Notes under the pieces: model-generated | What the model saw: the letters and a program-made list of their open reading frames with translations, nothing else | Told to the model about the DNA's origin: nothing | Databases searched by the model: none | Translations under genes and position numbers: made by a program | Shown: positions 41,564 to 50,051 of the stretch, one piece after another | Layout: each line of letters starts with the position of its first letter | How positions within the stretch are numbered: the stretch's first letter is position 1 | Assembly (NCBI RefSeq): GCF_003576375.1 | Contig: NZ_QWGE01000006.1 | Location: forward strand, 91,704 to 155,703 | Source: Pontibacter oryzae | GTDB lineage: Bacteria > Bacteroidota > Bacteroidia > Cytophagales > Hymenobacteraceae | Direction: 5' to 3' | DNA: 64,000 nucleotides

Positions 41564-43432
41564 TTAGATTTGCTTCACGAAATCAGCGAATACTTTCTTG
41601 TGAAGCGCAAGATCCATGTCCGGGGATAGCGATACGCGGGCAATGTAATCTTTGTCAGCTTCTTTGGTTGTGCCTTGCGTGGAGGTAGCCGGGATGGTCC
41701 AGTAGCAGCCTTTTAACTGCCCGTAGCTCACGCAGTACTTACTTTCATGCGGAATTTCAGTGATCATCATATTGATCAACTTGTTATTTAGCTCCCGTTT
41801 GTAGCCTTCCCGTTCTTCAGGCGTGTTGCCCTTGGTGGGCAGGTCCAGCGAGAACACAGATGGCGTAAAGCCCTGCTGCGCTAGCTCTTCTGACACAAAA
41901 TTGATCTTAGCCTGGGGCAACGTATCCTTGATGAAGTTTACAAACGCACGTGTATTTTTGTAGGCTTCCGCAATCCGTTGGTTCATAGAGGGAAGCTGTT
42001 CGGCTAGTATCTCCAGTTGGAGCTCGGTTGCCTCGTTATCACACAGCTGCAGGTGCTTGTCTATTTTCTCGAGCAAAGCCTCGGCTTTCGTGTTTGCCAC
42101 GCAGTAGCCGGCTGTAGCCTTGCCACCGCTCGGGAACTTAGAGCCGCTAACGTAGGAAATAGCCCTTACCGTGGAGAGCACTCCATCTTCAGCCAAAAAC
42201 TGCACATTCGGGCAGAACGTTTGGTCCAGAATAAACACCGGATCAATGGCAGGCTGCCCGGCAGCGGTGTAGCGCGCCTTGCTAAGCACCTCCTTCAATT
42301 GTATAAGGTTGGGCACCTCAACCCTCGGGTTGGTCGGTATTTCAGCTATAATGTATGGCACAGCATCCTGGCTGGCAATTTTCTCTAGCACTGTGTCTAT
42401 ACTTTGCACCATGTCATTCTCCCCGTCAACCAGCAGATCCACTACTTCCACGTTGGCAAGTATGGCGGCTATGCGCCGGGCCTGGTCGTTGGTGCCGCCG
42501 TAGCAGTTTGGCGGAACAATAAACTTGATGTCCTTGCCGGGGTGTTGGTCCAGGGCATCATGCACAAGGCCCATCATAATTGCGTATTGCATCGACAGCC
42601 CCGAAGAGCCAATCAGCGCTTTCGCGGTGGTGCCTGTAATCTCGTTAATCAAGCTTCTAACCTTTGCTTTGGTGGCTTCGGCATCGCTTTTCTTTTGCTC
42701 CGGAGTGGGCTTTTTTAGCAGTCTTTGCAGGGCAACAAGGCAATTGGCCGGCGTCATAGCGATGCTCTCCCTCCTTCTCACGTGCTGTATCTCAGAAACA
42801 TATTCGCTGTTCTGCTCACCGTTTACCAACAGCACACTTCCCAGACCCATATACACGCTTACATAAAAGTCGATGGCTGGGGAAAGCCTGGCCTGGCCAA
42901 CTTCATCTTCCTCTGAAAAGAAAACAGTGCTCCCATCAAACCCGGCAAGCTCTTCCAACTTCTCAACGCGCTCTAGCTCAAATTTATACCCATACACATA
43001 CTGGAGCGTTTCCGCATCGAAGAAAGCGGGCAGATTACCGGTATAAACAATGCGGGTGTTTTTCTGAGTTAGTAAGTTCTTTCTTAGAACAGCCAATACA
43101 GGCATCGTCCGGGATGAGAAACTGATAACATTTTCCGGCTTCAGGTTGTGCAAACGGCCTAGTGCCCACTCCAGTACAGAAGATAGCGGGTGGCCTAAGC
43201 GGATATAATCAAAGGCGGTGGGTAGAGCACTAAGCGCGGCTGTCTGTGCGTTGCCTGCCTCGAACAAAGCCTCAAACTGCTCCAGAAACTGGGTTTTGGC
43301 TAACTGTTCGTTATAAATATCCAGCCGGTGAGTTGTTAGCCTCAGCCAATCCGCTGGCATGTTTTCTAGTACGCTGTCAATATAAGTAAGCACCTTGTTA
43401 TCTTCCATTCTATTTGTCTTGTGATAAGCCAT
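41564..43432 (-). CDS. Long Cys/Met-metabolism-like PLP-dependent enzyme
   Basis: 622 residues, much longer than usual gamma-synthases and lyases (about 380-400). The fold-type I core spans about 255-620: GSSGLSMQYAIMMGLVHDAL, FIVPPNCYGGTNDQARRIA, FILDQTFCPN (Asp facing the PLP ring) and the likely PLP lysine in ISYVSGSKFPSGGKATAGY. The extra N-terminal 220 residues include NVISFSSRTMPVLAVLRKNL and may be a degenerate second copy or a regulatory part. A downstream ATG at 43408 would remove 8 residues. Likely acts on a sulfur amino acid; the reaction is not predictable. It stands alone. Confidence 0.78.
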   Translation of the reverse strand: MAYHKTNRMEDNKVLTYIDSVLENMPADWLRLTTHRLDIYNEQLAKTQFLEQFEALFEAGNAQTAALSALPTAFDYIRLGHPLSSVLEWALGRLHNLKPENVISFSSRTMPVLAVLRKNLLTQKNTRIVYTGNLPAFFDAETLQYVYGYKFELERVEKLEELAGFDGSTVFFSEEDEVGQARLSPAIDFYVSVYMGLGSVLLVNGEQNSEYVSEIQHVRRRESIAMTPANCLVALQRLLKKPTPEQKKSDAEATKAKVRSLINEITGTTAKALIGSSGLSMQYAIMMGLVHDALDQHPGKDIKFIVPPNCYGGTNDQARRIAAILANVEVVDLLVDGENDMVQSIDTVLEKIASQDAVPYIIAEIPTNPRVEVPNLIQLKEVLSKARYTAAGQPAIDPVFILDQTFCPNVQFLAEDGVLSTVRAISYVSGSKFPSGGKATAGYCVANTKAEALLEKIDKHLQLCDNEATELQLEILAEQLPSMNQRIAEAYKNTRAFVNFIKDTLPQAKINFVSEELAQQGFTPSVFSLDLPTKGNTPEEREGYKRELNNKLINMMITEIPHESKYCVSYGQLKGCYWTIPATSTQGTTKEADKDYIARVSLSPDMDLALHKKVFADFVKQI

Positions 43433-43758
43433 ACTTCAATGGCCCAAATTTATTAAAAAAATGCCGCACCGCCTTTGCCACAGCGCAGCACCTTGCCGGC
43501 TTAGCCGCTAAGTGAACACTTATACTACGGATATAGTTTTGCCCACCGCACGGCTATCTACAATGCCTGTCTGAAACTACAGCTCCCTCACCTTATCATA
43601 CTCTCGCCGGATGCCTATTGATTGCTATGTCCCATCATTCTCTCCGCGGCGTTAAAGCTGGCGGGGTAAGTCGGTAGTCTTTTCAGGTATACTTAGAAGT
43701 AAATAAGAAGACTGAGGTAATCCGAATTAAGATCTACTGCCTTTATAACTAGTAGCCT
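43433..43758. other. Intergenic region, nothing clear
   Basis: No gene or strong hairpin seen. One TAGTTTTG (-7 like) at 43534-43541 points rightward without an ORF behind it. Confidence 0.45.
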
Positions 43759-44652
43759 TTACATTACCTCGGCGCTATACTTGCTGGCAGCTTCGGTTAC
43801 TTTCTGCAGGATGTTTTTAAGGATGGGGCTGTTGTCGTTTTTGCGCCAGGTGACGTAGAGGTTCACGGTGTAGGGCAGCGTAAGAAAGCGCACGTTGGGC
43901 AGGGCGCTGAACGAGTAGGAGTATGGAAGTATGGACACTCCCAGGCCCTTCGATACCAGGCCCAGCACCATGCCGCCAAAATCCGTTTCGATGTGCACAT
44001 CCGGGGTAAAATTGTTATCCTCGAAAATCTGCCGCAAACTGGAAGTATAAAACGTAGTTTGCGTTAGGTTCGAAAGTATAAATTTCTCCTCCCTCAGGTC
44101 GTGTATTCCGGTAAAGTTCTGGGCATTTAAGCGGTGGTTCTGCGGCACAACAAGCGCAAAAGGCTCCGAGTACAGGCACTCCGACTGCAGCGCGGGGTTC
44201 TCGGCGGGGTCGCGCCGAAAGGCCATGTCCATCTGGTAATTCAGCAGCATCTGCTCAAAACTTACATCCGTCGGCTCTACCAGGTCAACCTTCAGCTCGG
44301 GCAGCGAGTGCGATATGCTTGTGATAAGGTCAGGCAGAAAACCATAGGCAATAGAGCCCGGGTACCCGATCCGCAGCGTTCCGTAAGCGCCCTCATGTAT
44401 TTTGCGGGCCTGCATATGGGTGCGGTTAATCTCGTCGAGCAAGGGTAGCCACTGGTCTCTTAGAAAGGCGCCTGCTGCTGTCAGTTTCACGCTGCGCTTG
44501 TTGCGCTCAAAAAGCTGCACGCCCAGTTCATCTTCCAGTGCCTTAATCTGCCTGCTAAGCGCCGACTGCGTAATAAACATCCGCTCCGCCGTGTTCCAGA
44601 AGTGTAGCTCCTGGGCCAGCGCCAGAAAATACTTTATCTGCTGTAGCTCCAT
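43759..44652 (-). CDS. LysR-family transcription regulator
   Basis: 297 residues from the ATG at 44652 (MELQQIKYFLALAQELHFWN, the usual start of the family); an upstream ATG at 44682 adds 10 residues. N-terminal winged helix-turn-helix with AERMFITQSALSRQIKALEDELG and LFERNKRSVKLTAAG, then a linker helix and a periplasmic-binding-protein-like effector domain (about 90-290). It is divergent from a small membrane protein gene 108 bases away, the common arrangement for LysR proteins and their targets. The effector is unknown. Confidence 0.93.
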   Translation of the reverse strand: MELQQIKYFLALAQELHFWNTAERMFITQSALSRQIKALEDELGVQLFERNKRSVKLTAAGAFLRDQWLPLLDEINRTHMQARKIHEGAYGTLRIGYPGSIAYGFLPDLITSISHSLPELKVDLVEPTDVSFEQMLLNYQMDMAFRRDPAENPALQSECLYSEPFALVVPQNHRLNAQNFTGIHDLREEKFILSNLTQTTFYTSSLRQIFEDNNFTPDVHIETDFGGMVLGLVSKGLGVSILPYSYSFSALPNVRFLTLPYTVNLYVTWRKNDNSPILKNILQKVTEAASKYSAEVM

Positions 44653-44759
44653 CCCTAGTGATTCAATTTTCGCATTACTCAAGTCAATATTAGCATTTTT
44701 AAGTCCGGCAGCATGCTTTTCCTTTGTATTACTTAAAAAATTTAAAATGCTGTGATGCC

Positions 44760-45017
44760 ATGATTACGATGCGCAAATATTTATGGGAAGGACTAGGCTG
44801 GATAGGCGCCTTATTTTCCTTGCTGGCTTTTACCCTGAACAGCCTGAACTTTATCGGTAGCCAATCGGTGCACTATCTGGGGATGCAGATCTTTGGCTGC
44901 CTGCTTATGGCGATGTACGCAGCCTCAAAGAAAGCCTATGCCAGCTGGGTAGTAAATGTCATTTTCTTTGTGGTTGCAATTATCGCGTTGGCTAGGGTAT
45001 ACCTGTTGCAGTCTTGA
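44760..45017 (+). CDS. Small membrane protein, CBU_0592-like
   Basis: 85 residues from the ATG at 44760. Three hydrophobic segments (GWIGALFSLLAFTLNSL, YLGMQIFGCLLMAMYAAS, VVNVIFFVVAIIALARVYL) with the pattern GWIGA...N...Y...N of CBU_0592-like proteins, a group of small uncharacterised membrane proteins. Being divergent from the LysR gene, it is the best candidate for its target. A longer frame from 44724 has a poor start. Confidence 0.7.
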   Translation: MITMRKYLWEGLGWIGALFSLLAFTLNSLNFIGSQSVHYLGMQIFGCLLMAMYAASKKAYASWVVNVIFFVVAIIALARVYLLQS

Positions 45018-45222
45018 TGAGGTCGCTTGTTTCAAACTTTCTTTTTCGCTAGCGCTTGGCTGAGCGTCCTAAACTACACTCCAAAGTATATTTTCAGGAA
45101 AACCCGTTACTGTAACAGCACTTTGCAGGGCAGTTGAAATTATATTGTATAAAGCTGTGTCAGTGGTAGCACAAAGCGCAGAGTTATTCGTAAAAGCATC
45201 TACCACTAAATAAAATAGAACG

Positions 45223-45414
45223 ATGAACGAAGCAGAATATAAAGCAAGAGGAAACTGGAACGAACTAAAGGGAAAGCTAAAACAAGAATACGGCGACCTA
45301 ACCGACGATGACCTGACTTACGAAGAAGGCAAGCAGGACGAATGGCTCGGAAAACTACAGCAGAAGACCGGCAAAGCTAAAGGCGATCTCAAAAAATGGA
45401 TTGATTCTTTGTAA
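45223..45414 (+). CDS. CsbD-family stress protein
   Basis: 63 residues, highly charged and soluble: [20 protein letters not shown], then [20 protein letters not shown] and [16 protein letters not shown]. This is the complete CsbD fold, found in small general-stress proteins (first known in the Bacillus SigB regulon); molecular role unknown. The upstream region contains no clear TAnnTTTG box, consistent with control by an alternative sigma factor, which is only a guess. A very strong terminator follows. Confidence 0.92.
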   Translation: MNEAEYKARGNWNELKGKLKQEYGDLTDDDLTYEEGKQDEWLGKLQQKTGKAKGDLKKWIDSL

Positions 45415-45504
45415 GGGAATAGAATAATAACCTTGCTGGAGTTTTTATTATCTAGAAGGGTATTTACTTTTTGTTGCCTTTAAAGGCACTTTCTACCATT
45501 CCCT

Positions 45505-45554
45505 ATTAAATAGTGAAGCGGCGCAGGAAAACCTGCGCCGCTTCACTATTTAAT
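45505..45554. terminator. Very strong bidirectional terminator
   Basis: A perfect stem of 23 base pairs with loop AAAA: the left arm includes TAGTGAAGCGGCGCAGG and the right arm its exact complement, flanked by AT-rich ends. Lies between the convergent CsbD and PorP-SPOR genes. Confidence 0.9.
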
Positions 45555-45568
45555 ATATTATACACCAC

Positions 45569-46900
45569 TTACTTAATTTCAAAAATCCAGCTGTCTCGGA
45601 AGCCTGCTTTGCGCATGTGGTTCCGGGTTTTTAGAGCTTCACGCAAGCGGGTGAAGCTATCTACATATACACGATACTTTTTGATTTCAGATATATACAT
45701 CACCTTCGGAGATAAACCTAAGGTATCATACTGCTGCATAAAAGCATTTACGCGCCACATGGTGTCGAAGGAGGCGATGGCCACGTAATAGCCGGCAGAA
45801 GCAGATACCGACGGTGTTTCATCTAACATAGGCGGCTCAACCGTGGTGGCAGGTTCCTTGCGCAATTTCAGTAAGGCTTGCAGTGTATCGGTGTGGGTTT
45901 TCTGGGTTTGCTCCAGTTTATCTTCGGTTTGCTTCAGCAAGTCTTTGTAGTTATCCAGCAACTGCGTCTTCTCTTTCAGAATCATTTCCAGTTGCTCGCG
46001 CTCCTCCAACTCTTGGGCTTTACGGCGTTTGCTTTTCGCGAAAACATCTCCAAAGTTATACCCAACGTATAGGCGGTGCCCCATCTGGTTCTCATACCCT
46101 TCTTTGGCAGTTTTACCTGCATTATAGCCGTACCCTACAGTGAAGGAGTTATAAGCCACTGTTGCTTTAGCCCGTAAGGCGTTTTCGGAGGTAAAGCCTA
46201 CTTCCATAGCCAGACGGTCTTTATAACTTGCGTACAGGCCGGTTTCGTACCAGTTGCCCAGCGCTTCCAGGTTCTCGAAGTAGAAATTAGGGCGCACTTG
46301 CCAATCATTTTTAACAAACGAATAGCCCATATACATACTGTAATTTCTACGGGCGTAGCGGGTGCCTTCCAATGGCAGCGTTTCAGGGGCGTTTATAGCC
46401 AAACGCAATTGCTTCCATTCATACAAGAAACCAGTTGAAACCAAGATGCTGTTTTGTTGAAACAAATCGCCATAAAGCATCGGGTCATCTACATTGGAGT
46501 GTTCCACTGAGGCTCTGTTCAGACTGTTTTTAAAATAGATGAACTTCACACCCGCTGACAGGCTCTGATTTTCAGAGAGCCGGATACGGTAGGCGTAATT
46601 GGCACCTACACTGTTACCTGAAAGTATACCTGAGCGGCTGCTCTGTATGTTTATACCTACGCCATGCCCCGTACCAACATTGGTATGAAGTTGTAGCTGG
46701 CCGCCCACGTTAGTTTGCACACCACCCACCATATCCTGGCTATACGTTAGGTTTCCGACCATACTTGTGTCATAAGCCACAGCAGCCGGGGTTACATAGG
46801 AAAGATCCCAACTCTTAAAAAAATAATCTTGAACTGTTTGTGCCTGTCCCGTACTGTTTACCAGCAAAAGCAACAGAGGCAGTAAAACTTTGTATTTCAT
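45569..46900 (-). CDS. PorP/SprF-like outer-membrane barrel fused to coiled coil and SPOR domain
   Basis: 443 residues. Signal peptide (LLPLLLLLVNSTGQAQ), then a PorP/SprF-type beta-barrel (about 25-290: QDYFFKSWDLSYVTPAAVAY, alternating strands, ending MGHRLYVGYNFGDVF). A coiled coil follows (about 295-350: ELEEREQLEMILKEKTQLLD, LLKQTEDKLEQTQK). The last 75 residues form a SPOR domain (GYYVAIASFDTMWRVNAFMQ, YRVYVDSFTRLREALKTRN), which binds glycan strands of peptidoglycan. PorP/SprF proteins attach type B sorting-domain proteins to the surface. It is directly downstream of such a protein gene, so it is probably its anchor. Confidence 0.82.
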   Translation of the reverse strand: MKYKVLLPLLLLLVNSTGQAQTVQDYFFKSWDLSYVTPAAVAYDTSMVGNLTYSQDMVGGVQTNVGGQLQLHTNVGTGHGVGINIQSSRSGILSGNSVGANYAYRIRLSENQSLSAGVKFIYFKNSLNRASVEHSNVDDPMLYGDLFQQNSILVSTGFLYEWKQLRLAINAPETLPLEGTRYARRNYSMYMGYSFVKNDWQVRPNFYFENLEALGNWYETGLYASYKDRLAMEVGFTSENALRAKATVAYNSFTVGYGYNAGKTAKEGYENQMGHRLYVGYNFGDVFAKSKRRKAQELEEREQLEMILKEKTQLLDNYKDLLKQTEDKLEQTQKTHTDTLQALLKLRKEPATTVEPPMLDETPSVSASAGYYVAIASFDTMWRVNAFMQQYDTLGLSPKVMYISEIKKYRVYVDSFTRLREALKTRNHMRKAGFRDSWIFEIK

Positions 46901-46946
46901 ATCTTAATAGCCAAACGGCTCACTTTTTTATACCTGAATGATTGAC

Positions 46947-49900
46947 CTAGTGAATGATGTTGAGCGTGCCCTTATACACTTTCACCTTATTTACCGACTG
47001 AATAGTATAGATGTATGTACCGCTTGGCAGCTTTTTGCCGTTGAAGGTGCCATCCCAGAAATTATTGTGGTAGCCACGGCTGAAAAATACTTCCTGGCCG
47101 CGCATATCAAACACCCTGAAAATGTAGTTTTGGTATAGGTAGCCTTTTTGTATCTCCCAGTAGTCGTTGTAACCGTCGCCGTTTGGAGTAATCACGTTGG
47201 CAATCTCCATTTCGATTTCGCCTTCCCCGATCACAGTTACTGTTACTTCCGCTTCTGTTACATTTACCTGGTCGCTTATTGCTACTTTAAACTTGAATAC
47301 CTTTTCATTTAGCAGCGCCAACACTTGTTTGGTCGTAAGTTTCCCGTCTGCAGAGAGCTCGAAAACACTATTAGGCGATACAAAGGAATAAGTAATTGGT
47401 GAGCCATCATTGTCAGCGTCAATAGCCTCTAGCTGCAGGATCATGGTGCCTGGCGCTAGGTAATTTGGTACTTCTATTGCAGTGGTTATGAGCACAGGTG
47501 CCTCATCGTTTTCATTGATCACTTTTACCGGGAAGGCAAAAGTCTTTTTGTTTAATCCGTCGCTTACCTCAATTTTCAGGTCATATGATTTTACCTGCTC
47601 ATAATCCAGAGGCGCAGCGACTGTAATTAGTCCATCAGCATCAATTGTGAAAGGCATACTCCCTGCGTTCAGGATGCGATACAAAAAGGTAGTGGCACCA
47701 TCAGCATCCGTTGGCTGCAACTGATGAATGTCCATACCTACTGAAAGCGTTTCTTTTACTGCTAATGTTGTCTCGGCAACAACAGGCGTCTCATCGTTCA
47801 CATTTTGCAATTCAAACGTAAGGCTAGCAAATGATTCATTCACGCCATCAGACACACGGATAGTTAAATTATAAGTTCTTTTTTCCTTTTCGTAGTCCAT
47901 CATTTGCTGCACGCGCACCTCGCCCTTCTTGTCGTGGATCACAAATTTACCATCCAGGTTGCCGTCGTAAATGCTGAAAGTATAATTGCTGGGCCCGTCC
48001 GGGTCGGTTACTACCATTGTATGCACCAAGGTAGCTACGGGCTGATTTTCCGGGATGCTGATTGTGGCACTTACTGGCTGCGGCTTCTCATCGTTCACGT
48101 TCTGCAGTTCAAACTTAAGGGTAGCAAACCCTTCGTTCACACCATCCGATACACGGATAGTTAGCTCGTAGCTCCGTTTTTCCGTTTCGTAGTCCATTAC
48201 CTGTTGCACGCGCACTTCACCTTTCCTGGCATCCAGTGCAAACTTACCATCCAGGTTGCCACTGATAATGCTGAAGGTGAAGTTGCTCGGCCCGTCCGGG
48301 TCGGTTACTGCCATGGTGTGTAGTAGCGAACCTGTTGGCTGGTTCTCTGCAATACTCACGGTAGCACTTACCGGCTGGGGCTTCTCGTCGTTCTCGTTGA
48401 TGATCTGAACCGGGAAAGTAAAAATTTTTTTGTTAAGCCCGTCGCCAATCTCAATCTTTAAACTATAGGTTGGTTGAGTTTCATAGTCAAGGGGGCCTGC
48501 CACGGTAATAATTCCATCGGCATCAACCGCAAACGGAATGTTAGCCGCGTCGAGCAGGCGGTAGGTAAAGGAGGTTACACCGTCAGCATCGGTTGGCTCC
48601 AGGCGATATATCTCTGTGCCAGGGGCAAGGGTCTCATTTGCTGATATGGTGGTTTCGGTAACCGAGGGCGCTTCATCGTTCACGTTTTGCACCTCAAACT
48701 TAAGGGTAGCAAACCCTTCGTTCACGCCATCCGACACACGGACAATCAGTTCATAGTTTCGCTTGTCCTTCTCAAAATCTATTAGCTGTTGTATGCGCAC
48801 TTCTCCTTTTTTGTCGTGCACAGAGAATTTACCATCCAGGTTGCCTTCGTAAAAGCTGTAAGTATATTCACTGGGGCCATCCGGGTCCGTTACAACCATC
48901 GTGTGCACCAACGTAGACACAGGCTGATTTTCCGGGATGCTAATTGTTGCGCTGGCTGGCTGAGGTTTTTCGTCGTTTTCGTTCAGAGCTGCAACCTGCA
49001 AGGCTGCTTCAACAGCATTGCCAACCTCGTCTACTGCCTTTGCCCTAAACGAATAGATGCGTTTAGTCTCATAGTCCAACCTTTCTTTCAACACTAGTTT
49101 ATCGCCATCTATCCTAAAGTGGCGGTTGTCGTCGCTTCCTGCCCCGTTTACCAGCGTATAGGTAAAACTGCCGCTGCCATCCGGGTCAATAGCTTTTAGC
49201 GTTCCTATATTAGTTCCGATGGCTGCAGACTCGCTGAGTTGTGCATTGCTAAGCTCTATGCCCTGTGGCACTGCCGGCGCATAAGCAACAGAGACCTTAT
49301 AGCTCTTTTCTGTGGTAGCATCTGCTGCAATCACTTTGTAAGTGACCGGCAAACTGAAGTTATTCTGAGTTGTTCCGCTTGTTTGCAACTGGTTCTGTAC
49401 ATATACTTTTGCAAGAGGTGAGGTAGTATAGCTGGCAGCCAGGCTATTTAGGTTACTACCGAAAGGCATCATTACAGAAATATCTGTTCCGTTAACTGCA
49501 GAGCTAGCTTGGTTTGGCAAATTGAATGTCAGGATATTAGACTCGCTGCTTAGCCTAGGGTGCGAGTAAGTTACCGGTGCCTCTGTGTTACCTCTCAGGC
49601 TTTGGATTTCGAAGTTTTCGGTCTGCTCCAGGTTTACTACCCTGTTCTGGCTAGCATCGTATACTTTAAAGCTAATGGTGCCGCTGCCCTCGTTGTGGTA
49701 GATGTTCATGTACACCACATAGCGGTTATACTTTGCCAGGTACTCCGGCTGCCCTACCCCTCTAACTTCTCCGTTAATAATTGCTGCTAGCTTATCATTT
49801 GGGTCAGTAGATTCTATACCATCGAGGTTAATAACCCCTACTATAGCCATCTGGTACTGATAATCCTGAACATTCACGCTCCAGTTAGGAGCCTGTGCGG

Positions 49901-49961
49901 TAACCTGTGTTGATAGTAGGCACATGAAGATGCCTATCGTGTAAAGTAAAATTTTCCGCAT
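46947..49961 (-). CDS. Cadherin-repeat surface protein with T9SS type B sorting domain
   Basis: 1004 residues. Signal peptide (LLYTIGIFMCLLSTQVTAQ), an N-terminal module (about 26-135, NDKLAAIINGEVRGVGQPEY) shared with the giant neighbour, a linker domain, and seven cadherin-like repeats (about 235-905). Two repeat types alternate: one with ENQP and TDPDGPS, one with PTDADG and PLDYE. The last 85 residues (VITPNGDGYNDYWEI ... LPSGTYIYTI) are the gliding-motility-type (type B) C-terminal domain that targets proteins to the type IX secretion system. It is probably a calcium-binding adhesin or matrix protein, held by the PorP-SPOR protein encoded 46 bases downstream. Confidence 0.88.
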   Translation of the reverse strand: MRKILLYTIGIFMCLLSTQVTAQAPNWSVNVQDYQYQMAIVGVINLDGIESTDPNDKLAAIINGEVRGVGQPEYLAKYNRYVVYMNIYHNEGSGTISFKVYDASQNRVVNLEQTENFEIQSLRGNTEAPVTYSHPRLSSESNILTFNLPNQASSAVNGTDISVMMPFGSNLNSLAASYTTSPLAKVYVQNQLQTSGTTQNNFSLPVTYKVIAADATTEKSYKVSVAYAPAVPQGIELSNAQLSESAAIGTNIGTLKAIDPDGSGSFTYTLVNGAGSDDNRHFRIDGDKLVLKERLDYETKRIYSFRAKAVDEVGNAVEAALQVAALNENDEKPQPASATISIPENQPVSTLVHTMVVTDPDGPSEYTYSFYEGNLDGKFSVHDKKGEVRIQQLIDFEKDKRNYELIVRVSDGVNEGFATLKFEVQNVNDEAPSVTETTISANETLAPGTEIYRLEPTDADGVTSFTYRLLDAANIPFAVDADGIITVAGPLDYETQPTYSLKIEIGDGLNKKIFTFPVQIINENDEKPQPVSATVSIAENQPTGSLLHTMAVTDPDGPSNFTFSIISGNLDGKFALDARKGEVRVQQVMDYETEKRSYELTIRVSDGVNEGFATLKFELQNVNDEKPQPVSATISIPENQPVATLVHTMVVTDPDGPSNYTFSIYDGNLDGKFVIHDKKGEVRVQQMMDYEKEKRTYNLTIRVSDGVNESFASLTFELQNVNDETPVVAETTLAVKETLSVGMDIHQLQPTDADGATTFLYRILNAGSMPFTIDADGLITVAAPLDYEQVKSYDLKIEVSDGLNKKTFAFPVKVINENDEAPVLITTAIEVPNYLAPGTMILQLEAIDADNDGSPITYSFVSPNSVFELSADGKLTTKQVLALLNEKVFKFKVAISDQVNVTEAEVTVTVIGEGEIEMEIANVITPNGDGYNDYWEIQKGYLYQNYIFRVFDMRGQEVFFSRGYHNNFWDGTFNGKKLPSGTYIYTIQSVNKVKVYKGTLNIIH

Positions 49962-49975
49962 GATATAATTTTAAT

Positions 49976-50026
49976 AAAGAACCTGTTTCCCGGTGAAATG
50001 TGAATACCACAGGAAACAGGTTCTTT
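49976..50026 (-). terminator. Hairpin between the giant and the cadherin gene
   Basis: AAAGAACCTGTTTCC (49976-49990) and GGAAACAGGTTCTTT (50012-50026) are exact complements. It may end most transcripts of the giant gene and set a lower level for the downstream genes, or act as an RNA-stability element. Confidence 0.65.
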
Positions 50027-50051
50027 TCTTTAGATTTGATTTAAAAGGGGA

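Noticed and set aside
46947-49961. Internal DNA repeats as CRISPR or tandem satellite
   Set aside because: They code for cadherin-like domains in one open frame, so they are protein repeats.
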